NCBI RefSeq assembly: GCF_003865135.1
Contig: NZ_BHZC01000001.1
Coordinates: forward strand, 8,060,001-8,124,000
Origin: Streptomyces chrestomyceticus JCM 4735
GTDB lineage: Bacteria; Actinomycetota; Actinomycetes; Streptomycetales; Streptomycetaceae
Length of the DNA stretch: 64,000 nucleotides
Direction of reading: 5' to 3'
The position numbers and the translations under genes are program-made. Position 1 is the first letter of the stretch. Each line of letters opens with the position of its first letter. The notes below the pieces were generated by a model. The model saw nothing but the letters and a program-made list of their open reading frames with translations, ran no database searches and had not been told where the DNA came from. Shown here one piece after another: positions 1 through 9,000 of this stretch.

Positions 1-156
1 CACCCGGTCTTCGAGATCGTCGACCGCAACTGGCTCAAGCGCGCCGCCGAGCACGCCGCCCCGCAGATCACCCAGGCGTCCCGGAAGGGCCTCGAAAAGA
101 CGCTCGACCTGGCTCAGTGGTTGGACATCTACCGGCCCCGGCTTACCCTTTCCTGA
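1..156 (+). CDS. asparagine synthase-like protein, C-terminal fragment (partial)
   Basis: Frame 1 is open from the window edge to a TGA at 154-156 and gives the last 51 residues of a protein. The end, with GLEKTLDLAQWLDIYRPRL just before the stop, resembles the C-terminal tail of asparagine synthase-family amidotransferases, including the macrolactam and lasso-peptide cyclase branch, where an alpha-helical ...LEWLDxYRPxL tail is common. The catalytic regions lie outside the window, so the activity cannot be checked. A MarR-type gene follows 29 bp downstream on the same strand and may be co-transcribed. The family call rests on a short tail and is tentative. Confidence 0.4.
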   Translation, partial: HPVFEIVDRNWLKRAAEHAAPQITQASRKGLEKTLDLAQWLDIYRPRLTLS

Positions 157-185
157 CCCGGACAGGGCGCGCGATGGGCTGAACG

Positions 186-614
186 ATGACAATCGGTGAC
201 GATGCGGCACTCCAGTTGGTGGTCTCCCTGAACCGGCTGACCCGCAGCCTGCGCAGGGCCGCCGCCGCGGGCGGCATCCAGCCGACACAGCTCGCCGTCC
301 TCGCGATGCTGACCCAGCGCGGCCCCTCCCGGATCGGTGAGATCGCGACCTGGGTCCCCTGCTCCCAGCCGACCGCCACCGCGGCCGTGCTGGGACTGGA
401 GACCGCCGGCCTGATCCGCCGCGAACCGGACCCCACGGACGGCCGGGCCAGCCGCGTCCTGGCCACCGACCGCGGCACGGCCGCGCTCGCCGAGGTCGCC
501 CGCGGCGAGGCCGAGGTGCTGGCCAAGCGCCTCGCCTCGCTGCGGCCCGACGAGGTCCGCCGGCTCGCCGAGATCGAACCGCTGCTGCGACGCTTGGCCG
601 AGGCGTCGGACTGA
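186..614 (+). CDS. MarR family transcriptional regulator
   Basis: 142 residues, the usual MarR length. A winged helix covers about residues 35-105: IQPTQLAVLAMLTQRGPSRI, then a recognition-helix region around residue 60, then the wing RREPDPTDGRASRVLATD with the family's conserved DxRxxxV/L pattern. Such proteins act as dimeric repressors of nearby efflux, oxidative-stress or catabolic genes. It begins 29 bp after the upstream partial gene, so it may be the last gene of that operon. No ligand can be inferred. The ATG at 186 is the only good start; its SD is weak (gggctgaacg). Confidence 0.85.
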   Translation: MTIGDDAALQLVVSLNRLTRSLRRAAAAGGIQPTQLAVLAMLTQRGPSRIGEIATWVPCSQPTATAAVLGLETAGLIRREPDPTDGRASRVLATDRGTAALAEVARGEAEVLAKRLASLRPDEVRRLAEIEPLLRRLAEASD

Positions 615-683
615 CCGGGTGACGGACCCGGCCGACGGGCATCGCCCCTGGTGGCGCCCGCAGGGCCGGTCGGAGTAGGGACG

Positions 684-1127
684 ATGACCTACGATGCGGA
701 CCGTCGTTCTCAGGCCATGGCCAGTCATAGGACAGTCACAAGTCGCACAGTCGCCTCCCTCGCCACGACCACCCTCGCGGTCACGGCCGCGGCGGCAGCG
801 GTGTCGCTCGTCGGCGCGGCCCCCGCGTCGGCCGGCGGCCTCATCGTCATCGGGTCCCCGTCCCACGACAACACCTGCAGGAACGGAGTGGGCACGGTCG
901 CGCGCGGAGCCGCCACGCACGGTACCGGGAACGCGGCCGGCCTGCTCGGGCAGATTCCTTTCGGCAGCCCGCTCAACCACTGCGGCGGCGCCGACCTGCC
1001 CGGCAACAAGCAGGGCAACGAAGCGCCGGACGACGACCCCGGGCTCGAATACGCGGCGAATCAGCCTCCGTCCGACACCAGATACCCCGGTGCCGGCCAG
1101 ACGGACTTCCTCAAGCTGTTCAGGTAG
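684..1127 (+). CDS. small secreted protein
   Basis: A Sec-type signal peptide ends at about APASA/GG; an alanine-rich hydrophobic stretch precedes the cut. The mature part of roughly 95 residues is Gly/Asn-rich, with two cysteines in CRNGVGTV and LNHCGGADLPG, and ends in a Pro/Asp-rich tail. The paired-cysteine, Gly-rich layout recalls small chaplin-like secreted Streptomyces proteins, but the canonical chaplin motif is absent, so I do not call it a chaplin. The start at 684 has an SD-like ggagtaggg; ATG 717 is a good alternative that trims the n-region. It probably acts at the cell surface or outside the cell; the function is unknown. Confidence 0.65.
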   Translation: MTYDADRRSQAMASHRTVTSRTVASLATTTLAVTAAAAAVSLVGAAPASAGGLIVIGSPSHDNTCRNGVGTVARGAATHGTGNAAGLLGQIPFGSPLNHCGGADLPGNKQGNEAPDDDPGLEYAANQPPSDTRYPGAGQTDFLKLFR

Positions 1128-1387
1128 TCACTGCCGAAGGCGCGGCCGGCCACCGCCGAGCCGCCCGGGACGGACCCGTGGCCCGGCCCCTGCCCCGGCC
1201 CTCCGTCCCGTCCGCCCCCTTCCCCATCAATGGAACACGTTCTACTGTGCCCACGACCCAGAACCCGACGGCCCGTCAGAAAACAGCTCCCGCGCCGCGC
1301 CGTGCCACGCCGTACCGCGCCCGCCGTGCGCCGGAGCGCGTACGTGTCTCCGTACCACCATCCGGGCCGGTCAGACCAGGAGGGGCC

Positions 1388-2599
1388 GTGCACCTCGAAT
1401 ACACCCCGGCACAGCAGCGGCTGCGGTCCGAACTGCGGGAGTACTTCGCCGCCTTGACCCCCGACAACGCGTACGCACGGTTCCAGGGCACCGGTGCGCG
1501 GGACGCCACGGGCCCCAGCCCGCAGAAACGGTTCTACCGCGAGACGGTCCGGCAGCTCGGCACGGACGGCTGGCTCGGGGTCGGCTGGCCCGAGGAGTAC
1601 GGCGGCCGGGGCCTGACCCCGATGGAGCAGTTCATCTTCTTCGACGAGGCCGCACAGGCAGGCGTGCCGCTGCCCCTGATGGCGCTGAACACCGTCGGCC
1701 CGACGATCATGCGGTACGGCACCGCCGAGCAGAAGGCGTACTTCCTGCCCAAGATCCTGGCCGGGGAGATCGACTTCGCGATCGGCTACAGCGAACCGGA
1801 AGCCGGTACGGACCTGGCGTCACTGAAGACCCGGGCCGTACGCGACGGCGACGGCTACCTCGTCAACGGGCAGAAGATCTGGACCACCAACGGCGACACC
1901 GCCGACTGGGTCTGGCTCGCCGTCCGCACCGCTCCCGTCGAGGACGGCGTACCGCCCCACAAAGGCATCAGCCTGCTCCTCGTGCCCACCTCCGACCCCG
2001 GCTACTCCTGCACCCGCATCAACACCCTCGCCTCGCACGACACCACCGCCAGCTACTACGAGAACATCCGCGTCCCCCTGACCCGCCGCGTCGGCGAGGA
2101 GAACCAGGGCTGGCGCATCATCACCAACCAGCTCAACCACGAACGCGTCACCCTCGCCGCCCACGGCACGATGGCCGTCCGCGCCCTGCGCGACGTACAG
2201 CGCTGGGCCGGCGAGACCAAGCTGGCCGACGGACGGCGCGTCATCGACCTGGGCTGGGTACGCGGCCGCCTGGCCCGTACCCACACCAGGCTGGACGCCA
2301 TGAAGCTGCTGAACTGGCAGATGGTCGACGCCCTCCAGCAAGGCACCCTCACCCCACAGGACGCCTCCGCCGTCAAGGTCTACGGCTCGGAGGCCCGTCG
2401 CGACGCCTACGCCTGGCTGATGGAGGTCGTCGGCGCCGCAGGCCCCCTGAAGGACGGCTCGGCCGGCGCCGTCCTCCACGGCGAACTGGAACGCGGCTAC
2501 CGCTCCGCGGTCATCTTCACCTTCGGCGGCGGCAACAACGAGATCCAGCGCGAGATCATCGCGTGGATCGGGCTGGGGATGCCTCGGGTACGGCGTTGA
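1388..2599 (+). CDS. acyl-CoA dehydrogenase
   Basis: 403 residues from GTG 1388, which has a clear SD (aggagggg) a few bases upstream. The open frame extends further 5' (to 1178), but that part is low-complexity and lacks an SD. Family signatures run in order: the N-terminal helical domain with GWPEEYGGRGLTPMEQ, the FAD/substrate-binding YSEPEAGTDLASL and KIWTTNG, and the C-terminal FTFGGGNNEIQREIIAW. It should oxidise an acyl-CoA to the 2-enoyl-CoA with FAD, passing electrons to ETF. The substrate is not evident; the family includes enzymes for fatty and steroid-type acyl-CoAs. It stands alone, 141 bp before the kinase gene. Confidence 0.9.
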   Translation: MHLEYTPAQQRLRSELREYFAALTPDNAYARFQGTGARDATGPSPQKRFYRETVRQLGTDGWLGVGWPEEYGGRGLTPMEQFIFFDEAAQAGVPLPLMALNTVGPTIMRYGTAEQKAYFLPKILAGEIDFAIGYSEPEAGTDLASLKTRAVRDGDGYLVNGQKIWTTNGDTADWVWLAVRTAPVEDGVPPHKGISLLLVPTSDPGYSCTRINTLASHDTTASYYENIRVPLTRRVGEENQGWRIITNQLNHERVTLAAHGTMAVRALRDVQRWAGETKLADGRRVIDLGWVRGRLARTHTRLDAMKLLNWQMVDALQQGTLTPQDASAVKVYGSEARRDAYAWLMEVVGAAGPLKDGSAGAVLHGELERGYRSAVIFTFGGGNNEIQREIIAWIGLGMPRVRR

Positions 2600-2740
2600 C
2601 GCGCGGTCCGGCCCGCCCCCGCGGTGCCTCCCCAGCGCCCTACACCCCGCGCCCCCGCGCCGCCATACTGAACGGGCGGGGCACCCAGGGGCACCGAGGG
2701 GGATCGCGGCGGACGCGGTGGGACGGGGGCGCGGGCGGCG

Positions 2741-4984
2741 ATGGTGGAGAGCAGGCTGGTCCAGGGGCGTTACCGGTTGCTCGACCTGATCGGGCGCGGC
2801 GGGATGGGGGAGGTGTGGCGGGCGCGCGACGAGTCGCTGGGGCGGCAGGTCGCGGTCAAGTGCCTCAAGCCGCTCGGGCCGCAGCACGATCCGTCGTTCA
2901 TGCGGGTGCTCCGGGAGCGCTTCCGGCGGGAGGCGCGGGTGGCGGCGGCCCTTCAGCACCGCGGGATCACGGTCGTCCACGACTTCGGTGAGGACGACGG
3001 GATCCTGTTCCTCGTGATGGAGCTGCTCGACGGGCGGAACCTGAGCCAGTTGCTGGAGGACAACCGGCACTACCCGCTGCCCGTGCCGGACTTCGCCGAC
3101 ATCGCCGAGCAGGTCGCGGCGGCCCTCGCGTACACCCACGAGCAGTCCATCGTGCACCGTGACCTCAAGCCCGCGAACATCGTGCGGATCGCCGACGGGA
3201 CGGTGAAGATCTGCGATTTCGGCATCGCCCGGCTGGGGCACGACATCGGGTTCACCGCCCGGCTGACCGGTACCGGCATAGCGATGGGCACGCCGCACTA
3301 CATGTCGCCGGAGCAGATCGGCGCCGGGACGGTCGATCACCGCAGCGACCTGTACTCGCTGGGGTGTGTGCTGTACGAGCTGGCTACGGGGGTGCCGCCG
3401 TTCGACCTCGACGACGCCTGGGCGGTGCTCGTCGGGCACCGTGACACGCCGCCGGAGCCGCCGCGCGGGCACCGCCCCGACCTTCCGGAGGCGTACGAGC
3501 GGATCGTGCTGGACCTGCTGGCGAAGGATCCGGAGGACCGGCCCCGGGACGCTGCGGAGCTGGTGAAACGACTCGTCTCGGCCCGCAGGCCGCCGGAGTA
3601 CCCCACGGTGGAGGCGACGCTCCCGGCGCGGCCGGACGGGCGTACACCGACGCGCGCCGCGTACCGCCTGCCGTCCTGGACGCAGGGGATGCGCGGCGGG
3701 TCCCAGGCCGGCCCCCGGGTGCCGCGGGCGTCCGGTGCCGAGGGTGCCGCCGGGCTGACCGGCTCGTGGACGAGCGGTCTGCCGCCGCTCAGCCGCGACA
3801 CCCCCGCACCGTACGCCGCCGAGCGCCCCGCGCCCTCGCCCGAACACCTCGCCGCGCTGGCCGCCCGCCACAACGCCGGGCTCAGCCTCGGGCGGCTCGG
3901 CCGGTGGGCGGAGGCGGGGGAGGTGCACCGCGCGGTCGCCGCCGAACGGGAGCACGCGCTCGGGCCCGACCACCCGGACACCCTCGCCAGCCGGTTCGAG
4001 GTGGCCTTCACCCTCGCCCGGTCCGGCCGGCCCGCCGACGCGCTGCGCGAGTACGAGCGGGTGGCCGCCGGGCGCGAGCGGAGCCTCGGCGCCGATCACG
4101 TGGACACGCTGGCCGCCCGCCAGGAGACGGCGTACGCGCTGGGCCGGCTCGGGCGGCACTTCGAGGCGCACCAGGTGTACGTGTCCGTCCTCGCGGCCCG
4201 GGAGCGCACGATGGGCCCCGGGCACCCGGACGCGCTGCGCTGCCGCCACAACCTCGCCTTCAACCTCAGCCGTCTGGGCCGGCTGGAGGACGCGTACCGG
4301 ATGGCGCGCGACGTGGCGTCGGGCCGGGCCCGGGTGCTGGGGGCGCAGCATCCGGACACGCTGGTGACGCGGTACGAAGTGGCTTACCTGCTCGGACAGT
4401 TGGGGCGTTGGACGGAGGCATTGCAGACCTATCGTGAGGTGGCCGCCGACCGGGCGCAGGCGCTGGGGCCCGGTCATCCGGACACCCTCGCCGCCCGTTA
4501 CGAGGTCGGCATAAGTCTGGGACGTCTGGGGCGCAGCGCCGAGGCGCTGGAGCTGTACCGGGACCTCGTCGACGCCCGTACGACCGCGCAGGGGCCCGCC
4601 GACCCCGAGACGCTGCGCGCCCGGCACGGCCTCGGCGTCAACCTCGGCCGCCTCGGACGCTGGGAGGAGGCGCTGGTCGAGGCCCGTTCGGTGGCCGCGC
4701 TCCGCGAACAGGTGCTGGGCGCCGACCATCCCGACACCCTCGTCAGCCGCCGGGAGATCGCCGTCGCCCTGGGGTGGCTGGGCCGCTGGCCCGACGCGCT
4801 GGCCGTCTACCGGCAGGTCGCGGCGGCCCGCGAACGGGTATTGGGCGCCGACCACCCCGACGCCCTGGCGAGCCGCGGCGACGAGGCGCAGTGCCTGGAG
4901 CAGTTGGGGCGCTCCGCCGAGGCGGTGGCGCTGTACCGCCGGGTCGCCGCGCTGCGGCAGCGGCGCGCGCCGGGCCGGGGGTGA
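2741..4984 (+). CDS. serine/threonine protein kinase with C-terminal TPR array
   Basis: 747 residues. The N-terminal Hanks-type kinase domain (about 8-275) has the glycine loop IGRGGMGEVW, catalytic Lys near residue 39, HRDLKPANIV near 138, DFG near 159 and the activation segment GTPHYMSPEQ. A Pro/Ala-rich linker (about 280-365) leads to roughly nine tetratricopeptide repeats of about 42 residues with a recurring LGxDHPDTLxxR core, of the kinesin-light-chain type. I see no transmembrane helix, so it is probably cytosolic, unlike PASTA-type PknB kinases. The TPR part likely selects substrates or partners. The ATG at 2741 lies directly before the YRLLDLIGRGG region. Confidence 0.92.
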   Translation: MVESRLVQGRYRLLDLIGRGGMGEVWRARDESLGRQVAVKCLKPLGPQHDPSFMRVLRERFRREARVAAALQHRGITVVHDFGEDDGILFLVMELLDGRNLSQLLEDNRHYPLPVPDFADIAEQVAAALAYTHEQSIVHRDLKPANIVRIADGTVKICDFGIARLGHDIGFTARLTGTGIAMGTPHYMSPEQIGAGTVDHRSDLYSLGCVLYELATGVPPFDLDDAWAVLVGHRDTPPEPPRGHRPDLPEAYERIVLDLLAKDPEDRPRDAAELVKRLVSARRPPEYPTVEATLPARPDGRTPTRAAYRLPSWTQGMRGGSQAGPRVPRASGAEGAAGLTGSWTSGLPPLSRDTPAPYAAERPAPSPEHLAALAARHNAGLSLGRLGRWAEAGEVHRAVAAEREHALGPDHPDTLASRFEVAFTLARSGRPADALREYERVAAGRERSLGADHVDTLAARQETAYALGRLGRHFEAHQVYVSVLAARERTMGPGHPDALRCRHNLAFNLSRLGRLEDAYRMARDVASGRARVLGAQHPDTLVTRYEVAYLLGQLGRWTEALQTYREVAADRAQALGPGHPDTLAARYEVGISLGRLGRSAEALELYRDLVDARTTAQGPADPETLRARHGLGVNLGRLGRWEEALVEARSVAALREQVLGADHPDTLVSRREIAVALGWLGRWPDALAVYRQVAAARERVLGADHPDALASRGDEAQCLEQLGRSAEAVALYRRVAALRQRRAPGRG

Positions 4985-5016
4985 AGGAGGGCTGCGCCTT
5001 CGGTCCCGGCCCGGCG
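4968..5016. terminator. possible terminator between convergent genes
   Basis: A perfect 12-bp inverted repeat (CGCCGGGCCGGG at 4968-4979 and its complement at 5005-5016) encloses a 25-nt loop that contains the kinase stop codon. It lies in the short gap between the kinase gene and the convergent alpha-galactosidase gene. There is no U-tract, and the long loop lowers confidence. Confidence 0.35.
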
Positions 5017-5066
5017 GTCCGCTCGGTGCCCTGAGGCACCGCCCTGAGGTGCGCCCCGGCAGCCGC

Positions 5067-6398
5067 TCAGCGCACCGGACGCACCCGGTAGAGCACCGTC
5101 GCGTGCGCCGGTACCCGTACGGAGATCTTCCCGTCGGTGCGGGAGGTGCGCCGGGTGACCAGGTCGCGCAGCTCGTACCGGCCCGTCCCCGCCCTCGGCA
5201 GACCGGCCGTCTTCGCCGTGGTGGACAGGGTCCGCGGCGTGTCACCCGAGTTGAAGAGCGCGACGGCCCGGTCACCGTTCTGCAGCGGCTTGGACAGCAC
5301 GTCGTACCCGGGCCCCTGCTGGACCACGCGCCCCTGCACGCCCTTCGGGTCCTGGTCCACGGCGATGACGTCCCGGTTGCCGAGGACCCGCAGCGCGGCC
5401 GGTGAGATCTTCGTCAGGTCCGTGCTGGAGATCAGCGGTGCGGCCATCATGGCCCACAGTGCCATCTGGCTCTGGATCTGCCGGGTGGACAGGCCGGAGT
5501 CACCGGCCAGCAGGAAGTCGGGGTCGTTCCAGCGGCCCGGGCGCTGAAAGGGCGCCAGCTTGGCGTTGTACGCGTAGTTGTACTTGATCGACGACCACTT
5601 CCTGGCGCCGTTGTGCTTCTCCACCGCGATGTCGCGGCCCTCCCGCCACAAGTTGCCGACCTGCGACGACCAGCGGATGACCTGGTGCCAGACCCGGTCG
5701 CCGTCGTACTGGAAGTAGGCGGGCGCCGACACCGAGAAGACGATGTCGCGGCCGGTCTTCCGCAGGGCCTGGCTGACCGCCCGGTAGGCGTCCTGGTAGG
5801 TCCGCTCCTTCGTCTTGCCGCGGGCGGTGGGCAGGTTGCACCCGTCCATCTTCAGGTAGTCGACCTTCCACTTCGCGAAGAGGTCGGCGTCCTGCTGGTA
5901 GTGGCCGAAGCTGCCCGGGTACTTCTCGCAGGTCAGCGTGCCGACGTCCTCGTAGATGCCGAACTTCAGGCCCATCCGGTGCAGTTCGCGCCCCACGTAC
6001 GCCATGCCGCGCGGGAACCGGGCCGGGTCCGGGACGAGGTTGCCCCGGGCGTCGCGCTGCTTGAGCATCCAGCAGTCGTCGACGGTGACCGTGTCGTAGC
6101 CCTTGGCCGTGAGGCCGGACTTCACCAGGGCCCGCGCGTTGCCGAGGATCACCTTCTCGTCGATGTCGCACATGTAGTACGACCAGTTGTTCCAGCCCAT
6201 CGGGGGTCTGGGGGTGAGGTTCGGGTAGACCGCCGCGGCCCGCGCGCCGGACGCGGGCCCGGCCGGGCCGGGAGCGGTGGGGGTGGCCGCCGCCGGGAAG
6301 GCGGCGGCTGCGGACAGGACACCCGCCGCGCTCAGGGCGGCGGCGCTCAGGCGGGTCAGGGTGCGCCTCGGGGGACGCGTTGCCGACGAAATGTGCAC
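5067..6398 (-). CDS. secreted alpha-galactosidase, GH27 family
   Basis: 443 residues from GTG 6398, which follows a gagg SD; ATG 6440 would add 14 residues before a signal peptide that is already complete. The signal peptide ends near the Ala/Pro-rich stretch before AAAVYPNL. The GH27 catalytic domain starts at TPRPPMGWNNWSYYMCDID. The nucleophile is the Asp of VDYLKMDGCNL and the acid/base is in RWNDPDFLL. A short beta-sandwich domain follows and ends at the C-terminus without a lectin or CBM module. It should release terminal alpha-galactose from oligosaccharides or galactomannans outside the cell. It is divergent from the oxidoreductase gene at 6553. Confidence 0.93.
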   Translation of the reverse strand: MHISSATRPPRRTLTRLSAAALSAAGVLSAAAAFPAAATPTAPGPAGPASGARAAAVYPNLTPRPPMGWNNWSYYMCDIDEKVILGNARALVKSGLTAKGYDTVTVDDCWMLKQRDARGNLVPDPARFPRGMAYVGRELHRMGLKFGIYEDVGTLTCEKYPGSFGHYQQDADLFAKWKVDYLKMDGCNLPTARGKTKERTYQDAYRAVSQALRKTGRDIVFSVSAPAYFQYDGDRVWHQVIRWSSQVGNLWREGRDIAVEKHNGARKWSSIKYNYAYNAKLAPFQRPGRWNDPDFLLAGDSGLSTRQIQSQMALWAMMAAPLISSTDLTKISPAALRVLGNRDVIAVDQDPKGVQGRVVQQGPGYDVLSKPLQNGDRAVALFNSGDTPRTLSTTAKTAGLPRAGTGRYELRDLVTRRTSRTDGKISVRVPAHATVLYRVRPVR

Positions 6399-6552
6399 AG
6401 GTCGCCTCACAGGGGGACGGAGCAGGCCGATACAACGCATCGTCGGACGTTAGGAACGTAGGAGGAGGGCGGGCAAGGCGCCGCGCTGCGGGGCTCCCGG
6501 AATTCAGCCGTCCGTACCTGGCGGCACCGATCACCGCGTGCTACCAAGAGAC

Positions 6553-8109
6553 ATGCCGGAACGGACTTCGTACGACGTGGTCATCGTCGGCGGCGGGCAC
6601 AACGGCCTGGTCGCCGCCGCCTACCTCGCCCGCGCCGGGCGCCGGGTGCTGGTCCTGGAGCGGCTCGGCCACACCGGCGGCGCCGCGGTCTCCGAGCGTG
6701 CCTTCCGCGGCGTGGACGCGCGGCTGTCCCGCTACTCCTACCTCGTCAGCCTGCTGCCGCCGAAGATCGTGGCCGACCTCGGCCTGCGCTTCGCGGTCCG
6801 CCGGCGCTCGGTCTCCTCCTACACCCCCGCGGTCCGCGGCGGCCGCCCCACCGGCCTGTACGTGAGCACCGACGAGGCCGCGACCCGCGCCTCGTTCGCC
6901 CGGATCACCGGCTCGGACCGGGAGTACGCGGCCTGGCGGCGGTTCTACGGCATGACCCGGCGGGTCGCGGAACGGGTCTTCCCCACCCTCACCGAACCGC
7001 TGCCGGCCCGCGCCGCGCTGCGCGCCCGGATCGGCGACGACGCGGCCTGGGAGGCGCTGTTCGAGCGACCGCTCGGCGAGACGGTCGAGTCGGTGTTCGA
7101 CGACGACCTGGTGCGGGGTGTGGTGCTCACGGACGGGCTGATCGGTACGTTCGCGCACGCCCATGACCCGACGCTGGCGCAGAACCGCTGCTTCCTCTAC
7201 CACGTCATCGGCGGCGGCACCGGCGACTGGGACGTGCCGATCGGCGGCATGGGCGCCCTGACCGACGCGCTCGCCGACGCCGCCCGCAGGGCCGGCGCGG
7301 AGATCGTCACCAACTGCCCGGTGACCGGCATCGCCACCGACGGCGGCACGGCCGAGGTGACCGGCGCGCACGGCACGGTCGGCGCGCGGCACGTCCTGGT
7401 CAACGCCGCCCCGCAGGTCCTCGCCGGGCTCCTCGGCGAACCGTCCCCGGAACCCGCCGAGGGCGCCCAGCTCAAGGTCAACATGCTGCTCACCCGGCTG
7501 CCCCGGCTGCGGGACACCGGCGTCGACCCGCGGCTGGCCTTCTCCGGGACCTTCCATGTCGCCGAGGGCTACCGGCAGTTGGAGACCGCCTACCGGCAGG
7601 CGGCCGCCGGCGAACTCCCCGCCGCGCCGCCCTCGGAGATCTACTGCCATTCCCTGACGGACCCCTCCATCCTCGGCTCCGACCTGGTACGCCAGGGCTA
7701 CCAGACGCTGACCCTCTTCGGCCTGCACACCCCTGCCCGCCTCTTCACCGATGACCACGACGCCACCCGGGAGCGCCTGCTCGCGGTGACCCTCGCCCAG
7801 CTCGACGCCGTACTGGCCGAACCGCTCGCCGACTGTCTGGCCACCGACGCGGACGGCCGCCCGTGCATCGAGGCCCGCAGCCCGCTCGATCTGGAACGCG
7901 ACCTGTGCCTGCCGGGCGGCAACATCTTCCATCGCGAGCTGGCCTTTCCGTACGGCACGGAGGACGGTGCGGAGAGCGCGGCCGCCCGGTGGGGTGTGCG
8001 TACCGCGCACGCCAACGTGCTGCTGTGCGGCGCGGGTGCGGTCCGGGGCGGCGGGGTGAGCGGCATTCCGGGGCACAACGCCGCCATGGCCGTTCTGGAG
8101 CAGGAGTGA
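6553..8109 (+). CDS. phytoene dehydrogenase-like FAD-dependent oxidoreductase
   Basis: 518 residues from ATG 6553. The FAD-binding dinucleotide fold begins at residue 5 with YDVVIVGGGHNGLVAAAYLA and continues with GRRVLVLERLGHTGGAA. The C-terminal FAD signature is near the end (LLCGAGAVRGGGVSGIPGHN). Length and motifs fit the CrtI/NAD(P)-binding amino-oxidase superfamily (PYROXD2-like), not a dedicated carotenoid desaturase: no crtB or crtE lies nearby. The substrate is unknown. A GTG at 6538 is an alternative start, but ATG 6553 has the better SD (caagag). Convergent with the oxidoreductase relic at 8122. Confidence 0.85.
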   Translation: MPERTSYDVVIVGGGHNGLVAAAYLARAGRRVLVLERLGHTGGAAVSERAFRGVDARLSRYSYLVSLLPPKIVADLGLRFAVRRRSVSSYTPAVRGGRPTGLYVSTDEAATRASFARITGSDREYAAWRRFYGMTRRVAERVFPTLTEPLPARAALRARIGDDAAWEALFERPLGETVESVFDDDLVRGVVLTDGLIGTFAHAHDPTLAQNRCFLYHVIGGGTGDWDVPIGGMGALTDALADAARRAGAEIVTNCPVTGIATDGGTAEVTGAHGTVGARHVLVNAAPQVLAGLLGEPSPEPAEGAQLKVNMLLTRLPRLRDTGVDPRLAFSGTFHVAEGYRQLETAYRQAAAGELPAAPPSEIYCHSLTDPSILGSDLVRQGYQTLTLFGLHTPARLFTDDHDATRERLLAVTLAQLDAVLAEPLADCLATDADGRPCIEARSPLDLERDLCLPGGNIFHRELAFPYGTEDGAESAAARWGVRTAHANVLLCGAGAVRGGGVSGIPGHNAAMAVLEQE

Positions 8110-8121
8110 CGGCCGGGGCGC

Positions 8122-8747
8122 TCAGGCGGCGCCCGCCGTCCCGTGGCCGGTGACCCCGGCCGCCCGTACCGCCCGCGCGGCGGCCCGTACGGCGCTGTTG
8201 ATCGCGATCTCGCCGCGCATCCCGGGCGCCGTGACCATGTCCCCGGCCAGGAAGACCCCGTCCCCGCGGTCGATCGCCGGACGGTCCCGCCAAGTCAGTC
8301 CCGGCAGGTCCAGGGCGCCGGTGCGGCCGCGCGCGCGGTGCCCTGGCGGCGCCATACCGCGCGGTCCTGCCACCCGGGCACGGTCAGCTCGGCGAAACGT
8401 TCCAGCCGCTGTCGCGCGTCGGCCGGCCGCTCCCCGTCGCGTACCGGCATGTCCAGTTGGAACAGTGACGTGCCGGGCGGCGCGGTGGCCGGGTCCTGCA
8501 TCGAGTAACCGCGTCGAGATCGAAGGCGAGGTTTCGTGGTGACGATGGCGGGGTGGTCCGGGAGCACGGTGATCCGGGAGCCCAGCTCCACGCGTACGCC
8601 GAGCTGCCGGGTGCGGCCCGTCATCCGGTCCACGACCGCCTGCCGGCCTCCGGCCACCCACCTCACGGTCGGCACACCGGGCGCGAACACCCGGCGGATC
8701 AGCCCCCACACGAACGCCGCCCCGATGACGGTGATGTCCGTCCGCAT
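8122..8747 (-). pseudogene. degenerate FAD-dependent oxidoreductase (deletion plus frameshift)
   Basis: A strong SD (aggagg) and ATG at 8747 open a frame starting MRTDITVIGA, the first strand of a Rossmann FAD-binding fold. It jumps at once to AFVWGLIRR...GVPTVRWVAGGRQ, which belongs to the middle of such enzymes; the rest of the fold, normally some 200-250 residues, is missing. The frame then fails: conserved text continues to about VPGWQDRAVWRR, and the downstream C-terminal part (TGALDLPGLTW, DGVFLAGDMVTAPGM) is in another frame, reached by one extra base near 8335-8350 in a GC-alternating run. What remains is about 208 codons against some 450-500 in intact homologues. It is very likely a dead gene. 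Confidence 0.8.
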
Positions 8748-8830
8748 GATGTGCCTCCTGGGGCTGGTGTGCAGGTGTTCACCGTCCCTATGGACGGGTT
8801 GCGCCCTGGTGGATGTGACATGGGGGGCGC

Positions 8831-8930
8831 GCCGGCCTTACGGGAGCCGCCTCGCCCATACGGGGGCCGCGCCCGCCTTACGGGAGCCGCTTCGCCCTTA
8901 CGGGAGCTGTCCCGCCCTCACGGGGCCCGC
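8831..8930. repeat. five tandem copies of a 20-bp unit
   Basis: The core cttacgggagccgc, or close variants, recurs at exactly 20-bp spacing (cores at 8837, 8857, 8877, 8897 and 8917). The units are imperfect: the last two have diverged to cgggagctgt and cggggcccgc. The array lies in the 253-bp gap upstream of the nitronate monooxygenase gene, 70 bp before its start codon. Confidence 0.8.
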
Positions 8931-9000
8931 GCCCGTCCTTTCCTGACGAGCCATCAGGAATCCTCTTCCCTCGAACGCGTCCCTGCGGCATCCTGCGGCC

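Noticed and set aside
684..1127. Chaplin hydrophobin
   Set aside because: The canonical chaplin core with its conserved Cys spacing and GN-rich motif is not present; only the general secreted, Gly-rich character fits.
1820..5275. A very long open frame (over 1100 codons) on the minus strand opposite the acyl-CoA dehydrogenase and kinase genes
   Set aside because: It is a GC-bias shadow: the opposite frames hold clear conserved motifs, and this one has low-complexity Gly/Arg/Pro content and no family features.
8831..8937. CRISPR array at the 20-bp repeats
   Set aside because: Units are contiguous and imperfect with no unique spacers, and there are no cas genes.
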